DNA of 64,000 nucleotides from Gambelia wislizenii. Lineage: Eukaryota; Chordata; Lepidosauria; Squamata; Crotaphytidae. Each line of letters opens with the position of its first letter. Position 1 is the first letter of the stretch. The position numbers and the translations under genes were made by a program. Shown piece after piece: positions 11,876-23,700 of this stretch. Location: positions 68,647,501-68,711,500 of the forward strand of contig JAUMIR010000001.1 in NCBI GenBank assembly GCA_030847615.1, given 5' to 3'. Under the pieces are notes generated by a model, which made no database searches, was not told the origin of the DNA, and worked only from the letters and a program-made list of their open reading frames with translations.

Positions 11876-12097
11876 AGGCAATAGCAATAGCATTTCTATT
11901 TCTATACTGCTTATTAGTGCTAAGCACTCCCTAAGTGGTTTACAATGTGTTAGCTAATTGCCCCCAACAAGCTGGGTACTCATTGTACCAACCTAAGGAA
12001 GGATGGAAGGCTGGGTGAACCTTGGAGCCCTGTAGAATCAAACTTACAACATTGTGACTGCAGTACTGGTATTTAACCACTGTGCCACCAGGGCTCC
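11876..12097 (-). mobile_element. tRNA-derived SINE (second family)
   Basis: On the minus strand the head is GGAGCCCTGGTGGCACAGTG, followed by a box B-like GTTTGATTC and the body AGCTTGTTGGGGGCAATTAG. The same family occurs in plus orientation at 29921. The tail is AT-rich. Confidence 0.75.
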
Positions 12098-12513
12098 TTA
12101 TGCCTTCTGCACATTTATTTACCTAATGAATCAAAATTTAATGTTCATCAGTTAAAAAACAATCTAGTGGTAAACAGCTTTAGTTCTACAAAATGGCATA
12201 ATGATTATTACTAATATTACTGCTGGAAATGACCAGTTGAGACTACAGGTTGGATCCAGGATTTTCTTCTGGTAGTGGGAGCTGGCATTCCACTCAGAAC
12301 ATCCCTGATGGCTAAATGGGCATGGAGAGAGAAGCAAGCTTTTCTAATTTCCAAGACCAACTCTACCACTATTTCAGAGGGTGTCCTCCCCCCTCCAGGA
12401 GATTTTTTGGGGACACAGGTGAATGCAGGGGAAGTAGGGCATTAGCAAAGATCACCAGCTCCCCTATTCACTGCTTCCAACAGAATGTGACTTGTAACTC
12501 TATAATGACAGTA

Positions 12514-12831
12514 CAGATCGAGTTTTCCTTATCTAGAATGCGAAATCTAAAATACTCCAAAATCCAAAATTGTCCACATTGGTGGCTGTGATATTGACAC
12601 CTTTGCTTTCTGATGGTTCATTGTACACAAACTTTGTTTCATGCACAAAGCTATTAAAAATATTGTGTATAAAATTATCTTCAGGCTATGTGTATAAGGT
12701 GTGTATGAAACATAAACAGATTTTGTGTTTAGATTTGGTCCCCATCTCCAAGATATCTCATTATGTATATGCAAGTATTCTAAAATCTGAAATCTGGTCC
12801 CAAGCATTTTGAATAAGGAGTATTCAAGCTG
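12514..12831. mobile_element. Tigger-like MITE (318 bp)
   Basis: It is flanked by TA (12512-12513 and 12832-12833). Termini are CAGATCGAGTTTTCCTTATC and, inverted at the right, CAGCTTGAATACTCCTTATT. The interior AAAATACTCCAAAATCCAAA is typical of pogo/Tigger MITEs. There is no transposase. Confidence 0.7.
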
Positions 12832-12936
12832 TATAGGCCTACTGTGAGCTGGAGGGGGGGATGTATGCTAAACCCACTCCCCATATTCTATAATGTCTCT
12901 CTAAATGGGGCCAAAATGAATGGTGACCTGGTGTGT

Positions 12937-13288
12937 TGTCCTTTGAGCCTGTGCAATAGATTTTTCTGGTGGAGCGCAGCATGCACAGAACTGGCCTCAC
13001 TCTTTAAACCAAAGGTTCATCTGCTGTGGCCTTGCAAGCATGGACGGTAGCAGCGAGGTCCTCGGGTCATAGGTTTGGTTAGAGTTTCCTTCTCTTAGAT
13101 GGTTGACCTTACAGGGTTGGACGAGCACCATCTGCCCGGGTTTGGGATTAGAGTTTTCCTTCTCCTAGGACGGCTGCCACAAGGCTAGAGAGCCCATCCT
13201 GCCCTTTGACGCTCTTTGTCAGACCCTTCGGTTTTGACCTGTCTGGCCTGGGAGACCCTACCAGTGGCTATTATGCCACTGAGTCCCA
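12937..13288 (-). mobile_element. Isolated 5'-UTR fragment of the LINE at 20766-24790
   Basis: Closely matches 24396-24746 over about 350 bp, for example GTTGACCTTACAGGGTTGGA and GGAGACCCTACCAGTGGCTA. It carries none of the coding region. Small indels distinguish the copies. Confidence 0.85.
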
Positions 13289-16200
13289 TTGTGTGGGGTA
13301 CCGAGTGGAAAGAGAGGATTGAAGGGGGCCCAGTGACTTTTGCCCCATGACATCACTGCATTCCCAGACAGATGCCCAAATGATGTTGTTGGAAGACTTG
13401 CTAAAGGAGCAGGAATGGGAGGGAGACAGCAGGATAAACCAAAAGATTAATGAGCTCATGTCATGAGCTGTTGATAAGAATCACTCCAAAAGGTTTGACA
13501 TAATACAGATAGAGTATTTCTGATGGTATAAAGCACAGGTTAAAAGCAGTCAGAGACAGCTTGACTAGCAAGTTTTAAAATAGCAGGACCAACTTCTTCA
13601 GCTAAACCGTTCCCCCTCCCTCACATCTTAATCACAATTCTTCTGAGCAGGCAAAGTATATTTTCACATATTGGAATGTACTGACATATACAAATGAGTA
13701 CCATGCACTTTGTGGCTCAGAGGCACATAATGAGAATACGTGTGCCCTAAATCAACACCCAGTGCTTTATTTATTCTGCTGTGGCCCTCAGAGAATAGAC
13801 TGGGAAGGGAGCATGGCTGCAGGTCTGGAGTGCATCAAGGCATGCATTATTTTCTATCACTCTAAAAAGTATTGATCAGAGCAGAGAGTCCACTAATGTA
13901 AGGAAAACACATGCCAAGCAAAAGAGTGACCATGGGGGAGATACTGCCCTTTACTGAGATCTGTGCACCACTTCTGATGGCTCCTGAACTTCTACAACTG
14001 TAGAAGTTACTGGCAACAGGAAGTATCCAAATCTCCTCTTATGAAAAGGACAGCCTCTTGAGTGTTATGGTGGAGAGCAGCTGCCTAGCAGACATCAGTA
14101 GTTTTGTGGTTGGGATGGGGTAACTACAGCAGGCTAATGACAACTGACCCTCCCCCAGCATGCCTTAGAAGGTACAGACAATATGGTCTATTATTCATTC
14201 TTAAGAGACTATAAATAGCTTGGACAAATAAGTCCTGGTTCTTTGCTCATTTGGCCATTTCTGAAATGGCAGTTGTTTGAAACAGGTGTGGTAGGCCAGC
14301 TGTCTTCCATCTTGTCTTTCCAAGAATCTATGGACTAAGCATAATGTCATAATCGCAATGCAAAATGCTTATCTTTTTCTGAGTGGGGAGTTTGCAAAAT
14401 GTGCTTTCTTAAAGTCCATCTTCTTTTTAACTATTTCCTCCAGCCCAGCCAGATCAAGTCATCACTTTGAATACTATGGATCATGAATAGTGTGTTTCTT
14501 AGGCTTCTATCTCTTCATTTACCAGTTTCAGGACATGCCACATGAAACGTCTCCTGAAAACTTCCCATTTGCAGATAGTTTTAGATTACTGGTGACATCA
14601 GAACAGAAAATAAATCTGTAATCATTTTAATCTTGTGAAAAACACATTCAAATCCAAATCTGCCAGACAACTAAATGACTCAGAAAACTAGTCAAACAAC
14701 ACATTTGAGTTCTGGAACTGAACAAGCAATTGTTGTGTTTGTTTATGTATGTATGCATATTCTCCCCCGCCCTCTAAGAACTGACTTTTTCTGTGATTTG
14801 CATACCTCTGAGTATTCCTTGCCTAAGAAACTCTTAAGAAATTCATGGGTTGCCATAAGTCAAGAGACAAGCTGAAGGCATATAGACACAACCAATTATG
14901 TATAGAAAAGGCTTGGAATAGGTTTGGAAGGGGGATTTGTTAATTTGTTATTGTTTAAAATGCATCCTTATATTTTGCTAAGCCCTCCACTTGAGTTTCC
15001 AAAGTGGCTTTCAGATAAAATAGGACCAAATACAGCTGGACTTACAGCAAGTGAGCTGAATCTATAAAAATGGCTTTTGAGACAAGGTATGCCCTCTGAC
15101 AATCTAGTGAGTTCTCATTTCTCAAATACCAAAAATCAACCAATATTAGAGAAAACAATTGATTTCCCTCCATGTTTCCCTGATGAATGGTTCTTCTTTT
15201 ACAGAACCCCAAAAGGACCTGATAGGTATTGACTGAATACCTCTAGCAAAATTTGTGGATATGGGCAGTGTGTTGGGCAGAATGTTATATAAAGATCTTT
15301 TCTCAAGCAGTCTCCTCTGGTGTCTTCAAACTATCTAAGGTGTTTTGTGGCAAAAACAAAACAAAAAAAAAAAAAGAAAGAAAAGAAAAGAAAAAAAAAG
15401 AAAAAGAAAAAAGAAAAAACTTCAAAACATCCACAATGGTAACCCTATCAACGTTCATATTTACTGGGTCTTGAAAGCTCTTTTGCTCAGCCACAACTGT
15501 CTGAACCAGAAACTTTCTTATTCCTTGTTTTCCTTGTTCTTGATCAGAGAATAGATGTCTTCAAGACATGGAGGCTTCTGTCATACTTTATAGAAGTGTT
15601 GGTTAGATGAACAGAAAAAGCCTGGGAGGATGTAGAAGGACTGAAGGATATGACACAAGTACAGGAGATAGAAATATCCACAATTAAAAATGTGAGCAAA
15701 ACTGTTGTGTTGCACAATGTAGCGCTGAACACCATGCAGTGATTTATTCATGCCAAAGTGTTACCTGATTGGGGGAGAGATTTGGAGCACTAAATGTGGG
15801 ATTGATTTGTTTTTCATTTGTGTAATATTACACATTTCTCACATGTGCCAAATTAAGGAGAAAGGAAAGGGGAAAGAACTGTCTAAACCTCACAGTTATA
15901 GTCTGTTGAATTTTGGTCAGGTAATGAGAAAACCATATGGTTAATGGCCAGTTCTTACCCAAAGGCATTACGTTTAGTAAGTATATTTGCTCTTTTGCTG
16001 TAAAGGGAAGAAGAGAGAAAAGAAAGCTTGTTTTAAGAAAGTCTTTACAGCTTACAAAGCATGAGTTTTCTGGAGACAAGAAGTCAGAATGCACTGATAT
16101 TAGAAAGACAGATATCACAAATTTTATTCTCCAAAATAGGCAGGAGGCAGTCAGCATAACTGAAGCCCTTTTTAAATGGTAGGGCCACTTCACCAGTGTT

Positions 16201-16877
16201 AGTTTTAGCTGAATATTAAATCTGCTCAGCTTCTGAGAGTATTAGGAAGGCAGGGTTGGCCCACGGCATTTTTCTGTCTGAGTCACAAGAATAAATAGAG
16301 CCCCCCACAACCCTTCGAGTCAAATGGCATAATACCTGAAGACTGCCAAATTTGTTTTGGAAAATGAGGGAGAAAATGCCACAAGCACCTCCTTCAGCCA
16401 ATACAATACTAGCAAAGTAAAATGACCAACCATTTGCTGCCATTTGATGACACAAAAAATCTGTTGCCTGAGGTGCCCCCCTTCCTCTACTTAATGGTAG
16501 GGTCAGACCTGTATGATGGAGCTCAACACAGAGCAGAGCAAGCCAGCTGAAATGAAGAGCTGAGCTCTCCAGACCTGGAGTGGCTCTTGCATTTCCTCAG
16601 AAATCATTTCCAGAGTTGACATTAGTGGGCACAAAAGTCCTTGTGTAATGCCTTTAAGGAGGACCACTCCAGTTATGCATTCAGATTACTTCTCAAGAGG
16701 GACTTCTTTAAATTCTACCACATTGTTCCACTCTTTTTTTCCTTTCTAGTATGAAGAACCATAGTACTACCTTGATACCTTACAGATGATGTAACCAATA
16801 CAGAGCTGGTGCACCCTACCACAGGTCACATTTCATTTGTAATGCAGACATTTCAGAAAGATTGTAATCTTTGTAAC
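13289..16877. other. Non-coding DNA; A/G-rich tract only
   Basis: The only evident feature is a purine tract (A/G) at about 15354-15419. No exon or recognised transposon was seen. Confidence 0.4.
15354..15419 (+). repeat. Poly(A)/GAAA purine-rich simple repeat
   Basis: A run of A with interspersed G, purine-only over most of its length. It generates a lysine-rich open frame with no meaning. Confidence 0.85.
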
Positions 16878-16881
16878 AGGG

Positions 16882-17152
16882 CAGGGCCTTCCATTAGGCA
16901 GAGCAAGACAGCCATCTCAGGTAGCAAATCTGGGATGCCATGAAAAAGCAGCAAATTGTGATCTGTTTATAATTCACTGTCATATTTTTACCATTCAGTA
17001 TGGTGAGTGTTTGGCCTATGGAGTTTTCTGGCTTGGGTACCAAAACAACTTGGCTGGCTTTGGTTGCTATTCATCTTCATCACTTGGGTGGTGGGTATAG
17101 GCACTGTTTGCTACTCCCCCCTCAGGCAGCAAAATATGTTGGGCTGGCCCTG
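16882..17152. mobile_element. hAT-type MITE, degenerate
   Basis: The left end GGCAGGGCCTTCC and right end GGGCTGGCCCTGC are inverse. Second-level matches (CAGGTAGCAAAT and inverse CTCAGGCAGCAAAAT) lie just inside. An 8-bp duplication is not preserved. Confidence 0.5.
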
Positions 17153-17175
17153 CTTGGTAGGAATCAGTAGAACTA

Positions 17176-17346
17176 GTTGTTGTTAATGTAACTTCAAGCT
17201 GACTTAAGGAGACCCTAAGGGTTTTCCAGACAAGATTTACTCAGAGGTTTTCTATTGCCACTTGGGCTTCCCTGGCTGAGAGGATTTGAACTCTGGCTCC
17301 CTGGAGCCCTATATCCAACACTCAAATTGTTACACCATGCTGGCTG
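17176..17346 (-). mobile_element. tRNA-derived SINE, ACA-tail type (decayed)
   Basis: The minus-strand head is AGCCAGCATGGTGTAACAAT, followed by GAGTGTTGGATATAG and the AATCTTGTCTGGAAAACC body. The tail toward 17176 is AACAAC-like. Confidence 0.75.
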
Positions 17347-18211
17347 TCTTCAGGCTTGGGCTGCATTTTTCCTCAGGGACAATCAAGAGATGACACTTAA
17401 CACAGCTTAGTTTGTTGCTTCACTGAGACTATTCCTGCCTTGGTTTTTCATTTGACTCTTCACCTAATCTGAGCTGCCAGAATGCTTTTACAGCAAGTGT
17501 TGGCTGAAGATTTCAAAACCTGGAGCCATCCCATGAACAGAACCAACAGCTGGAGCATCCTGGGTGCCTCACCCTGTCCTTACGCAGTCTTATCCCATAC
17601 AAAAAGTTCTTTAGTGCCAGCAAGTCTGGAATTCCTATGGCAGGAAGAGGTGGGGGAAGGAAAAGCGCACATTTTGTGGGTAGAGGGAATGTCAGAGGGC
17701 TTGCGTGCAATGGGTGAAAGCAGCAGCAACAGCAGCAGCTGGCATAAACAGGTGGGCCCAGACTGTGTGGATTCCCTCACCCACCCCCTTTGCTCAGAAG
17801 CTGCTGGCTGGTTGGAAGCTCTGGAATTATGCAAGCAGTTGCTTGGGGGACAGAGCAAATGGTAGGAACCTGGCAAGGCAGCTGACTCTAAAGAGTGACT
17901 ATGGCCAAAAACTTGACTGAAGGGGTAAAAGAAAAGGCTGCAGGCCAAGAGGAGGTAAACTGGCAAGGAAGAATGCCTTTTATAGCATTAAATGGCACGG
18001 CCTAAACCCAGTTACCATTGTTTCTATAGACCTATAGAATCAATGGAATTTAAATATGTGGTTGACTTATATAAGTCAATAGTTGATTCCATAGATCCAT
18101 TCTAGTTGGGATAAGCAATTGGTTTTAGGCCTCTGAGGTACAGTGTGTGTGTGTGTGTGTGTGCTAGTGTGTGTGTGCTAGCCTAAATTCTTTATTGGTC
18201 CTGACTGAAGT
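17347..18211. other. Non-coding DNA with a GT microsatellite
   Basis: Contains (GT)n at 18143-18177, interrupted once by CTA. The 127-codon open frame at 17482-17865 has no family resemblance and is not called. Confidence 0.45.
18143..18177. repeat. (GT)n microsatellite
   Basis: About eleven GT units, a CTA interruption, then further GT units. Confidence 0.9.
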
Positions 18212-18798
18212 AGAATAATAGAATCATAGAGTTGAAAGAGACCTCAAGAGCCATCCAGTCCAACGCTCTGCCTTGCAGGAATACACAATCAAAGCACTCC
18301 TGACAGATGAGCATCCAGCCTCTGTTTAAAAACCTCCAAAGAAGGAGACTCTACCACACTCCAAGGCAGTGTATTCCACTGTTGAATAGCTCTTACCATC
18401 AGGAAATTCTTCCTAATGTTTAGGTGGAATCTCTTTTCCTATAGTTTGAGTCCATTGCTCTGTGTCCTAGTCTCTAGAGCAGCAGAAAACAAGCTTGCTC
18501 ATTCTTCAATATTACATCCTTTCAAGTATTTAAACATGGCTATCATGTCCCCTCTTAATCTTCTCTTCTCCAGGCTAAACATACCCAGCTACCCAAACTG
18601 CTCCTCATAGGGCATGGCTTCCAGACCTTTCACCATTTTGGTCTCCCCCTCTGGACACAGTATTCCAGCTTGTCAATATCCTTCTTGAATTGTGGTGCTC
18701 AGAACTGGACACAGTATTCCAGGTAAAGTCTGACCAAAGCAGAATAAAGTGGTACTGTTACATCCCTCGATCTAGACACTATACTCCTATTGAATCCG
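18212..18798 (-). mobile_element. CR1 LINE fragment
   Basis: Minus-strand CR1 3' end (TATGATTCTATTATTCT-type terminus) with the final part of ORF2 in decayed form. It is collinear with the copy beginning at 19224 but carries more substitutions. Confidence 0.88.
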
Positions 18799-19223
18799 TT
18801 AAATTTGTCTATATGTTTATTTGTCATTCATCAATTGATTGAATGTGTCTGTTCTGTTTGGGACTAACCAACAGCTGAAATTTCTTTCAACACCCCCCCA
18901 ACATACATGAGCGCAAGTCCAAATAGTTAATCATATCTTCATACATAGAACATAAAGATTCTCCTTATCTAGTCATACATTTTGTTAATCTGTTGCTATT
19001 CATTATGGAACAACAGGCTGAAATGATACAATTGTTGTATGTGAAAAATGAGATCACACACTTTTGTTTTTCATATTCTATCATCATGATTTTAAAAGAT
19101 ACAATTCAAAAAAGGATAAGCATGCTAAATCCCAATAATTAAATTGTGAGATTGAAATAAGAGAGATTTCAAAGGGCTAAACTGTATCTGGAACATGTCC
19201 AAGTTAATATCTAATTTGGATAT
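18799..19223. other. Non-coding DNA between CR1 copies
   Basis: AT-rich, nothing recognised. Confidence 0.4.
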
Positions 19224-20765
19224 GAATCATAGAATCATAGAATCATAGAACTGCAGAGTTGGAAGAGACCACGAGGGCCATCCAGTCCAACCCCCCTGCC
19301 ACGCAGGAAATCTTGATCAAAGCATCCCCAACAGATGGCCATCCAGCCTCTGTTTAAAGACCTCCAAGGAAGGAGACCCCACCACGCTCCGAGGGAGTGT
19401 GTTCCACTGCCAAACAGCTCTGACTGTCAAAAAGTTCCTCCTCATGTTGAGGTGGAATCTCTGTTCCTGGAGCTTGCACCCATTGCTCCGTGTTCCAGTC
19501 TCTGGCGCAGCAGAAAACAAGCCTGCTCCATCCTCAGCGTGACATCCCTTCAAATACTTAAACAGGGCTATCATATCGCCTCTTAACCGTCTTTTTTCCA
19601 GGCTAAACATACCCAGCTCCCTAAGTCTCTCCTCATAAGGCATCGTTTCCAGACCTTTCACCATTTTAGTTGCCCTTCTCTGGACACGCTCCAATTTGTC
19701 AATATCCTTTCTGAATTGTGGTGCCCAGAACTGGACACAGTATTCTAAGTGAGGTCCGACCAAGGCAGAATAGAGTGGCACTATTACTTCCCTTGATCTA
19801 GACACTATACTTCTATTGATACAGCCCAAAATCGCATTGGCCTTTTTAGCTGCCGCATCACACTGTTGGCTCATGTTCAACTTGTGGTCTACTAGGACTC
19901 CTAGATCCCTTTCGCACGTAGTCTCATTCAGCCAGGTCTCTCCCATCCTATATTTATGCATTTCATTTTTCTGCCCTAAATGCAGTACTTTACATTTCTC
20001 CGTATTGAATTTCATTTTGTTAGCTTTGGCCCAGCTCTCCAGTCTATCCAGGTCATTCTGAATTTTGATCCTGTCCTCTAGGGTATTAGCTACTCCTCCC
20101 AATTTGGTGTCATCTGCAAATTTGATAAGTATGCCCCTAATTCCCCCATCTAAGTCATTGATAAAGATGTTGAATAGCACTGGGCCCAGGACAGAACCCT
20201 GTGGCACCCCACTGGTCACATCTTTCCAAGACGAAGAGGAGCCACTGCTGAGCACCCTCTGGGTTCGGCCGGTTAACCAATTACAAATCCATTGAACAGT
20301 TAACTTGTCTAGCCCACATTTTACAAGCTTGTTTGCAAGAATGTCATGGGGAACCTTGTCAAAGGCCTTACTGAAATCAAGGTATGCAATGTCCACAGCA
20401 TTCCCTTCATCTACCAAGCTGGTAACTTTATCAAAAAAGGAGATCAGATTAGTCTGGCATGACTTGTTTCTCTGAAACCCATGTTGACTTTTTGTGATTA
20501 TGGCATTGCTTTCTAAATGTTCACAGACTCTCTGTTCAATGATCTGCTCTAGAATCTTCCCTGGTATTGATGTCAGACTAACTGGACGATAATTGTTGGG
20601 AGCCTCTTTTTTCCCCTTTTTGAAGATGGGAACAACGTTTGCCCTCCTCCAGTCTGCTGGGACTTCTCCTGTTCTCCAGGAGTTCTCAAATATTATTGCC
20701 AATGGCTCTGAGATTATATTTGCCAGCTCTTTTAATACTCTTGGATGTAGTTTCCAGCAATATGG
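19224..20765 (-). mobile_element. CR1 LINE, young 5'-truncated copy
   Basis: The 3' end is at 19224-19247 with three ATTCTATG-type units. It is 5'-truncated within the reverse transcriptase at about 20765, and in its coding part no stop or frameshift is visible. It abuts the 3' end of the next LINE in the same orientation. Confidence 0.93.
19317..20702 (-). CDS. CR1 ORF2 reverse transcriptase, C-terminal portion (461 aa from first Met)
   Basis: Polymerase of a CR1 non-LTR retrotransposon, open from the truncation point (about 20765) to its stop. Motifs in order: NYRPVSLTSIPGKILE (about 37-52), YLDFSKAFDKVPHD (104-117), TSGVPQGSVLGPVLFNIFIN (163-182), catalytic FADDTKLGG (196-204), then the thumb and CR1 C-terminal region (LYSALVGPHLEYCVQFWAP, KRRLRGDMIALFKYLKG). 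The N-terminal endonuclease and ORF1 are missing through 5' truncation, so the copy cannot move autonomously. Met at 20702 is only an internal codon, not a natural start. Intactness argues for a recent insertion. Confidence 0.92.
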   Translation of the reverse strand: MAIIFENSWRTGEVPADWRRANVVPIFKKGKKEAPNNYRPVSLTSIPGKILEQIIEQRVCEHLESNAIITKSQHGFQRNKSCQTNLISFFDKVTSLVDEGNAVDIAYLDFSKAFDKVPHDILANKLVKCGLDKLTVQWICNWLTGRTQRVLSSGSSSSWKDVTSGVPQGSVLGPVLFNIFINDLDGGIRGILIKFADDTKLGGVANTLEDRIKIQNDLDRLESWAKANKMKFNTEKCKVLHLGQKNEMHKYRMGETWLNETTCERDLGVLVDHKLNMSQQCDAAAKKANAILGCINRSIVSRSREVIVPLYSALVGPHLEYCVQFWAPQFRKDIDKLERVQRRATKMVKGLETMPYEERLRELGMFSLEKRRLRGDMIALFKYLKGCHAEDGAGLFSAAPETGTRSNGCKLQEQRFHLNMRRNFLTVRAVWQWNTLPRSVVGSPSLEVFKQRLDGHLLGML

Positions 20766-23700
20766 TAGAACAAAAGGTTGAAACTCTTGATTCTAACTGG
20801 CATTTCTTTAGTATTCAGCATTCTTGCACACTCTGGCTTTTCTTCGCAAATGGAGATTCAGGAAGGACTCATCCTGCGCTTTCTGCAAGCGCGCTGATGA
20901 CTAAAAAAGCCAATCCGAGATAAACAAGTCCGGTTGCAAAAAGCACAGCAGAAGGTCTCCTTGGGTGATGTTTTTGGGTTGTGATTCTTTCTGCGTTGTC
21001 ATTTCTCTTCAAGACTTGTTCGTCGTGAGTTCTCAAATAAGGCTGCAGCATTGTGGATAGTGTGTCTCCATGCCTCCCGATGTGAGGCCAGGGCGGACCA
21101 TTGTTGGTGATCAATTTGGCCGAGCCTGAGATGTTGTTTCAGGGAGTCTTTGTATCGCTTTTTGGGAGCGCCCCTCTTACGCTGACCCGTGGCGAGTTCA
21201 CCGTAGAGTAGTATTTTTGGGAGGCGATGGTCCTCCATCCTAGAAACGTGCCCTGCCCAGCGCAGCTGTGTTCTCAATATCATGGCCTCAATGCTGGTGA
21301 TCCCTGCTTGTTCAAGGACAGCAACATTTGTCACATAGTCAGTCCAGTGTATATTTAGGATTGTGCGTAGACAGCACTGATGAAAGCGCTCAAGGAGTCA
21401 TAGGTGGTGGCGATAGGTGACCCATGTTTCAGATCCATAAAGGAGGATAGACAGTACGATGGCTCTATACACACTGATTTTTGTGCTTTGCCTCAGGTGT
21501 TTATTGCTCCAGACTCTTCTGTGAAGTCTTCCAAATGCACTATATGCCTTTGCTAATCTGTGATCGATCTCTTTGTCAATCTTGGCATCTAAGGAGATGA
21601 TGCTTCCCAGGTAGGTGAACTGCTGAACGGACTTGAGCACAGATTTGCCGATGGCAATGTGGGGATGGTGGTGTTCGTCCTGTGGTGCAGGCTGGTAAAG
21701 AACTTCTGTTTTCTTCAGGTTGACTTCTAGCCCAAACAGCTCTGCAGCTGTTGCAAAGCACGATGTTAGGCGTTGCAGAGCTGCTTCTGTGTGGGCAACA
21801 AGGGCAGCATCATTGGCGAAGAGCAGCTCACGGACTAGATAGTTTAGAGTCTTAGTGTGAGCCCTCAGACGGCTTAAGTTAAACAAGCTACCATCAGTAC
21901 GGTAGCGTATATAGATGCCGTCGTCTTCTTCGAGCTCTGCCATAGCCCTTTGGAGCATCGTGCTAAAGAAGATTGTAAATAAAGTTGGTGCAAGAACACA
22001 ACCTTGCTTCACTCCATTAGTTATTAGAAAGGGCTCTGAAAGAGCATCGCCATATCTGACTTGACCACGCTGTCCCTCGTGTAGCAAGATAATCATTTTA
22101 AGGAATTTCGGGGGACATCCTAGTCTTTCCAGGATCTGCCACAGACCTTTTCTACTTACAGTGTCAAAGGCTTTGGTGAGGTCAACAAATGTTACATAGA
22201 GACCCTTGTTCTGCTCCCTACATTTTTCTTGCAGTTGCCTAAGGGCAAATACCATGTCTGTAGTACTCCTATTGGCTCTGAAGCCACATTGGCTTTCAGG
22301 GAGAAGTTCTTCTGCAATAGCAGGAACTAATCTGTTCAGGAGTATCCTTGCAAGGATTTTTCCAGCAATAGAGAGCAGTGTTATGCCTCGATAGTTTGAG
22401 CAATCGGATTTTGCTCCTTTTTTCTTGTACAGGGTGATGATGACTGCATCTCGGAGGTCTGATGGCAGTTCCCCTTTTTCCCAGCAATTCACAAGGAATT
22501 CGTGGAATTTTTCGTGGAGTGCATGACCTCCGTGTTTCCAAACTTCAGGTGGGATTCCATCAATCCCAGCTGCCTTGCCGTTTTTCATCTGCTGTATGGC
22601 CTTAAGGGTCTCTTCCAAAGTGGGAGCTATGTCCAATTCATTTTTCATTGGTTTTTGTATCATATGTTGGATAGCTGAGGCTTGGACTACTCGGTTGGCG
22701 CTAAAGAGACTTTGAAAATGTTCAGCCCAATGATTTAGGATGGAGGCTTTATCAGTAATTAATGTTTGACCGTCTGTACTGTATAAGGAGCTTTGGACCT
22801 GATAAGTAGGTCCAAACACTGCTTTAAGAGCTTCATAAAATCCTCTATGATCACCCAGATCTGCACAGCATTGTGTCTTTTCTGCTATATTGATCCACCA
22901 CTTGTTCTGCATGTCTCGGAGTTTTTGTTGTAGTTTGCTACATGTGAGGCGGAAAGCTGCTTTTCTTACATGACAGGTTGGCTGGGCGAGGTATGCCTGG
23001 TGAGCAGCTCTCTTCCTTGCCAACAGCTCCTGGATCTCTTGGTTGTTTTCGTCAAACCAGTCTTGATTTTTCTTGTGGGAGAACCCGAGGGATTCTTCTG
23101 CAGACTGGAGGATACTGTTTTTGATATGTTGCCAAAGCACTGTAGGAGAAGGATCTGTAGGATGGTCTTCAAGTTTCGTTTGTAGATTTGCCTGGAAGTT
23201 GTCTCTCATGGTAGCTTGTTGAAGATAGTTGACTTGGAGTCTCTTCTTTAAGATGCCACCCCTCTTAGGTTTGAACTTAAGATGAAGATTTAGTTTACAT
23301 CTGACGAGGCGATGATCTGTTTGGCATTCTGCACTGGGCATCACTCGGGTATGACGGACATCACGAATGTCTCTCTGACGGACTAGAACGTAGTCAATGA
23401 GGTGCCAATGTTTGGATCGGGGATGCATCCAGGTTGTCTTCAAGCTATCTTTCTGCTGAAAGATTGTGTTTGTAATAGTCAGCTGTTGTTCTGCACAGAA
23501 CTCTAGCAGGAGGCGTCCGTTATCATTGCAATTTCCAACACCATGCTTGCCTAAGACACCTTTCCAGGCTTCGGAGTTCTTTCCTACTCTGGCATTGAAG
23601 TCACCAAGGATAATAATTTTATCTTCTACAGGGACTTTTTGTATGAGTTGGTGTAGGTCTGTGTAGAATTTGTCTTTCTCTACAGGGTCGGCTTGCATAG

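Noticed and set aside
13349..13468. 39-codon frame with an acidic helix-like sequence (LLEDLLKEQEWEGD)
   Set aside because: Too short and isolated to call; possibly a relic of a transposon ORF1, but there is no supporting motif.
15253..15554. Lysine-rich open frames
   Set aside because: They arise from a poly(A)/GAAA simple repeat.
17482..17865. 127-codon open frame on the plus strand
   Set aside because: No recognisable domain, a similar-length frame on the opposite strand, and no splice or promoter context.
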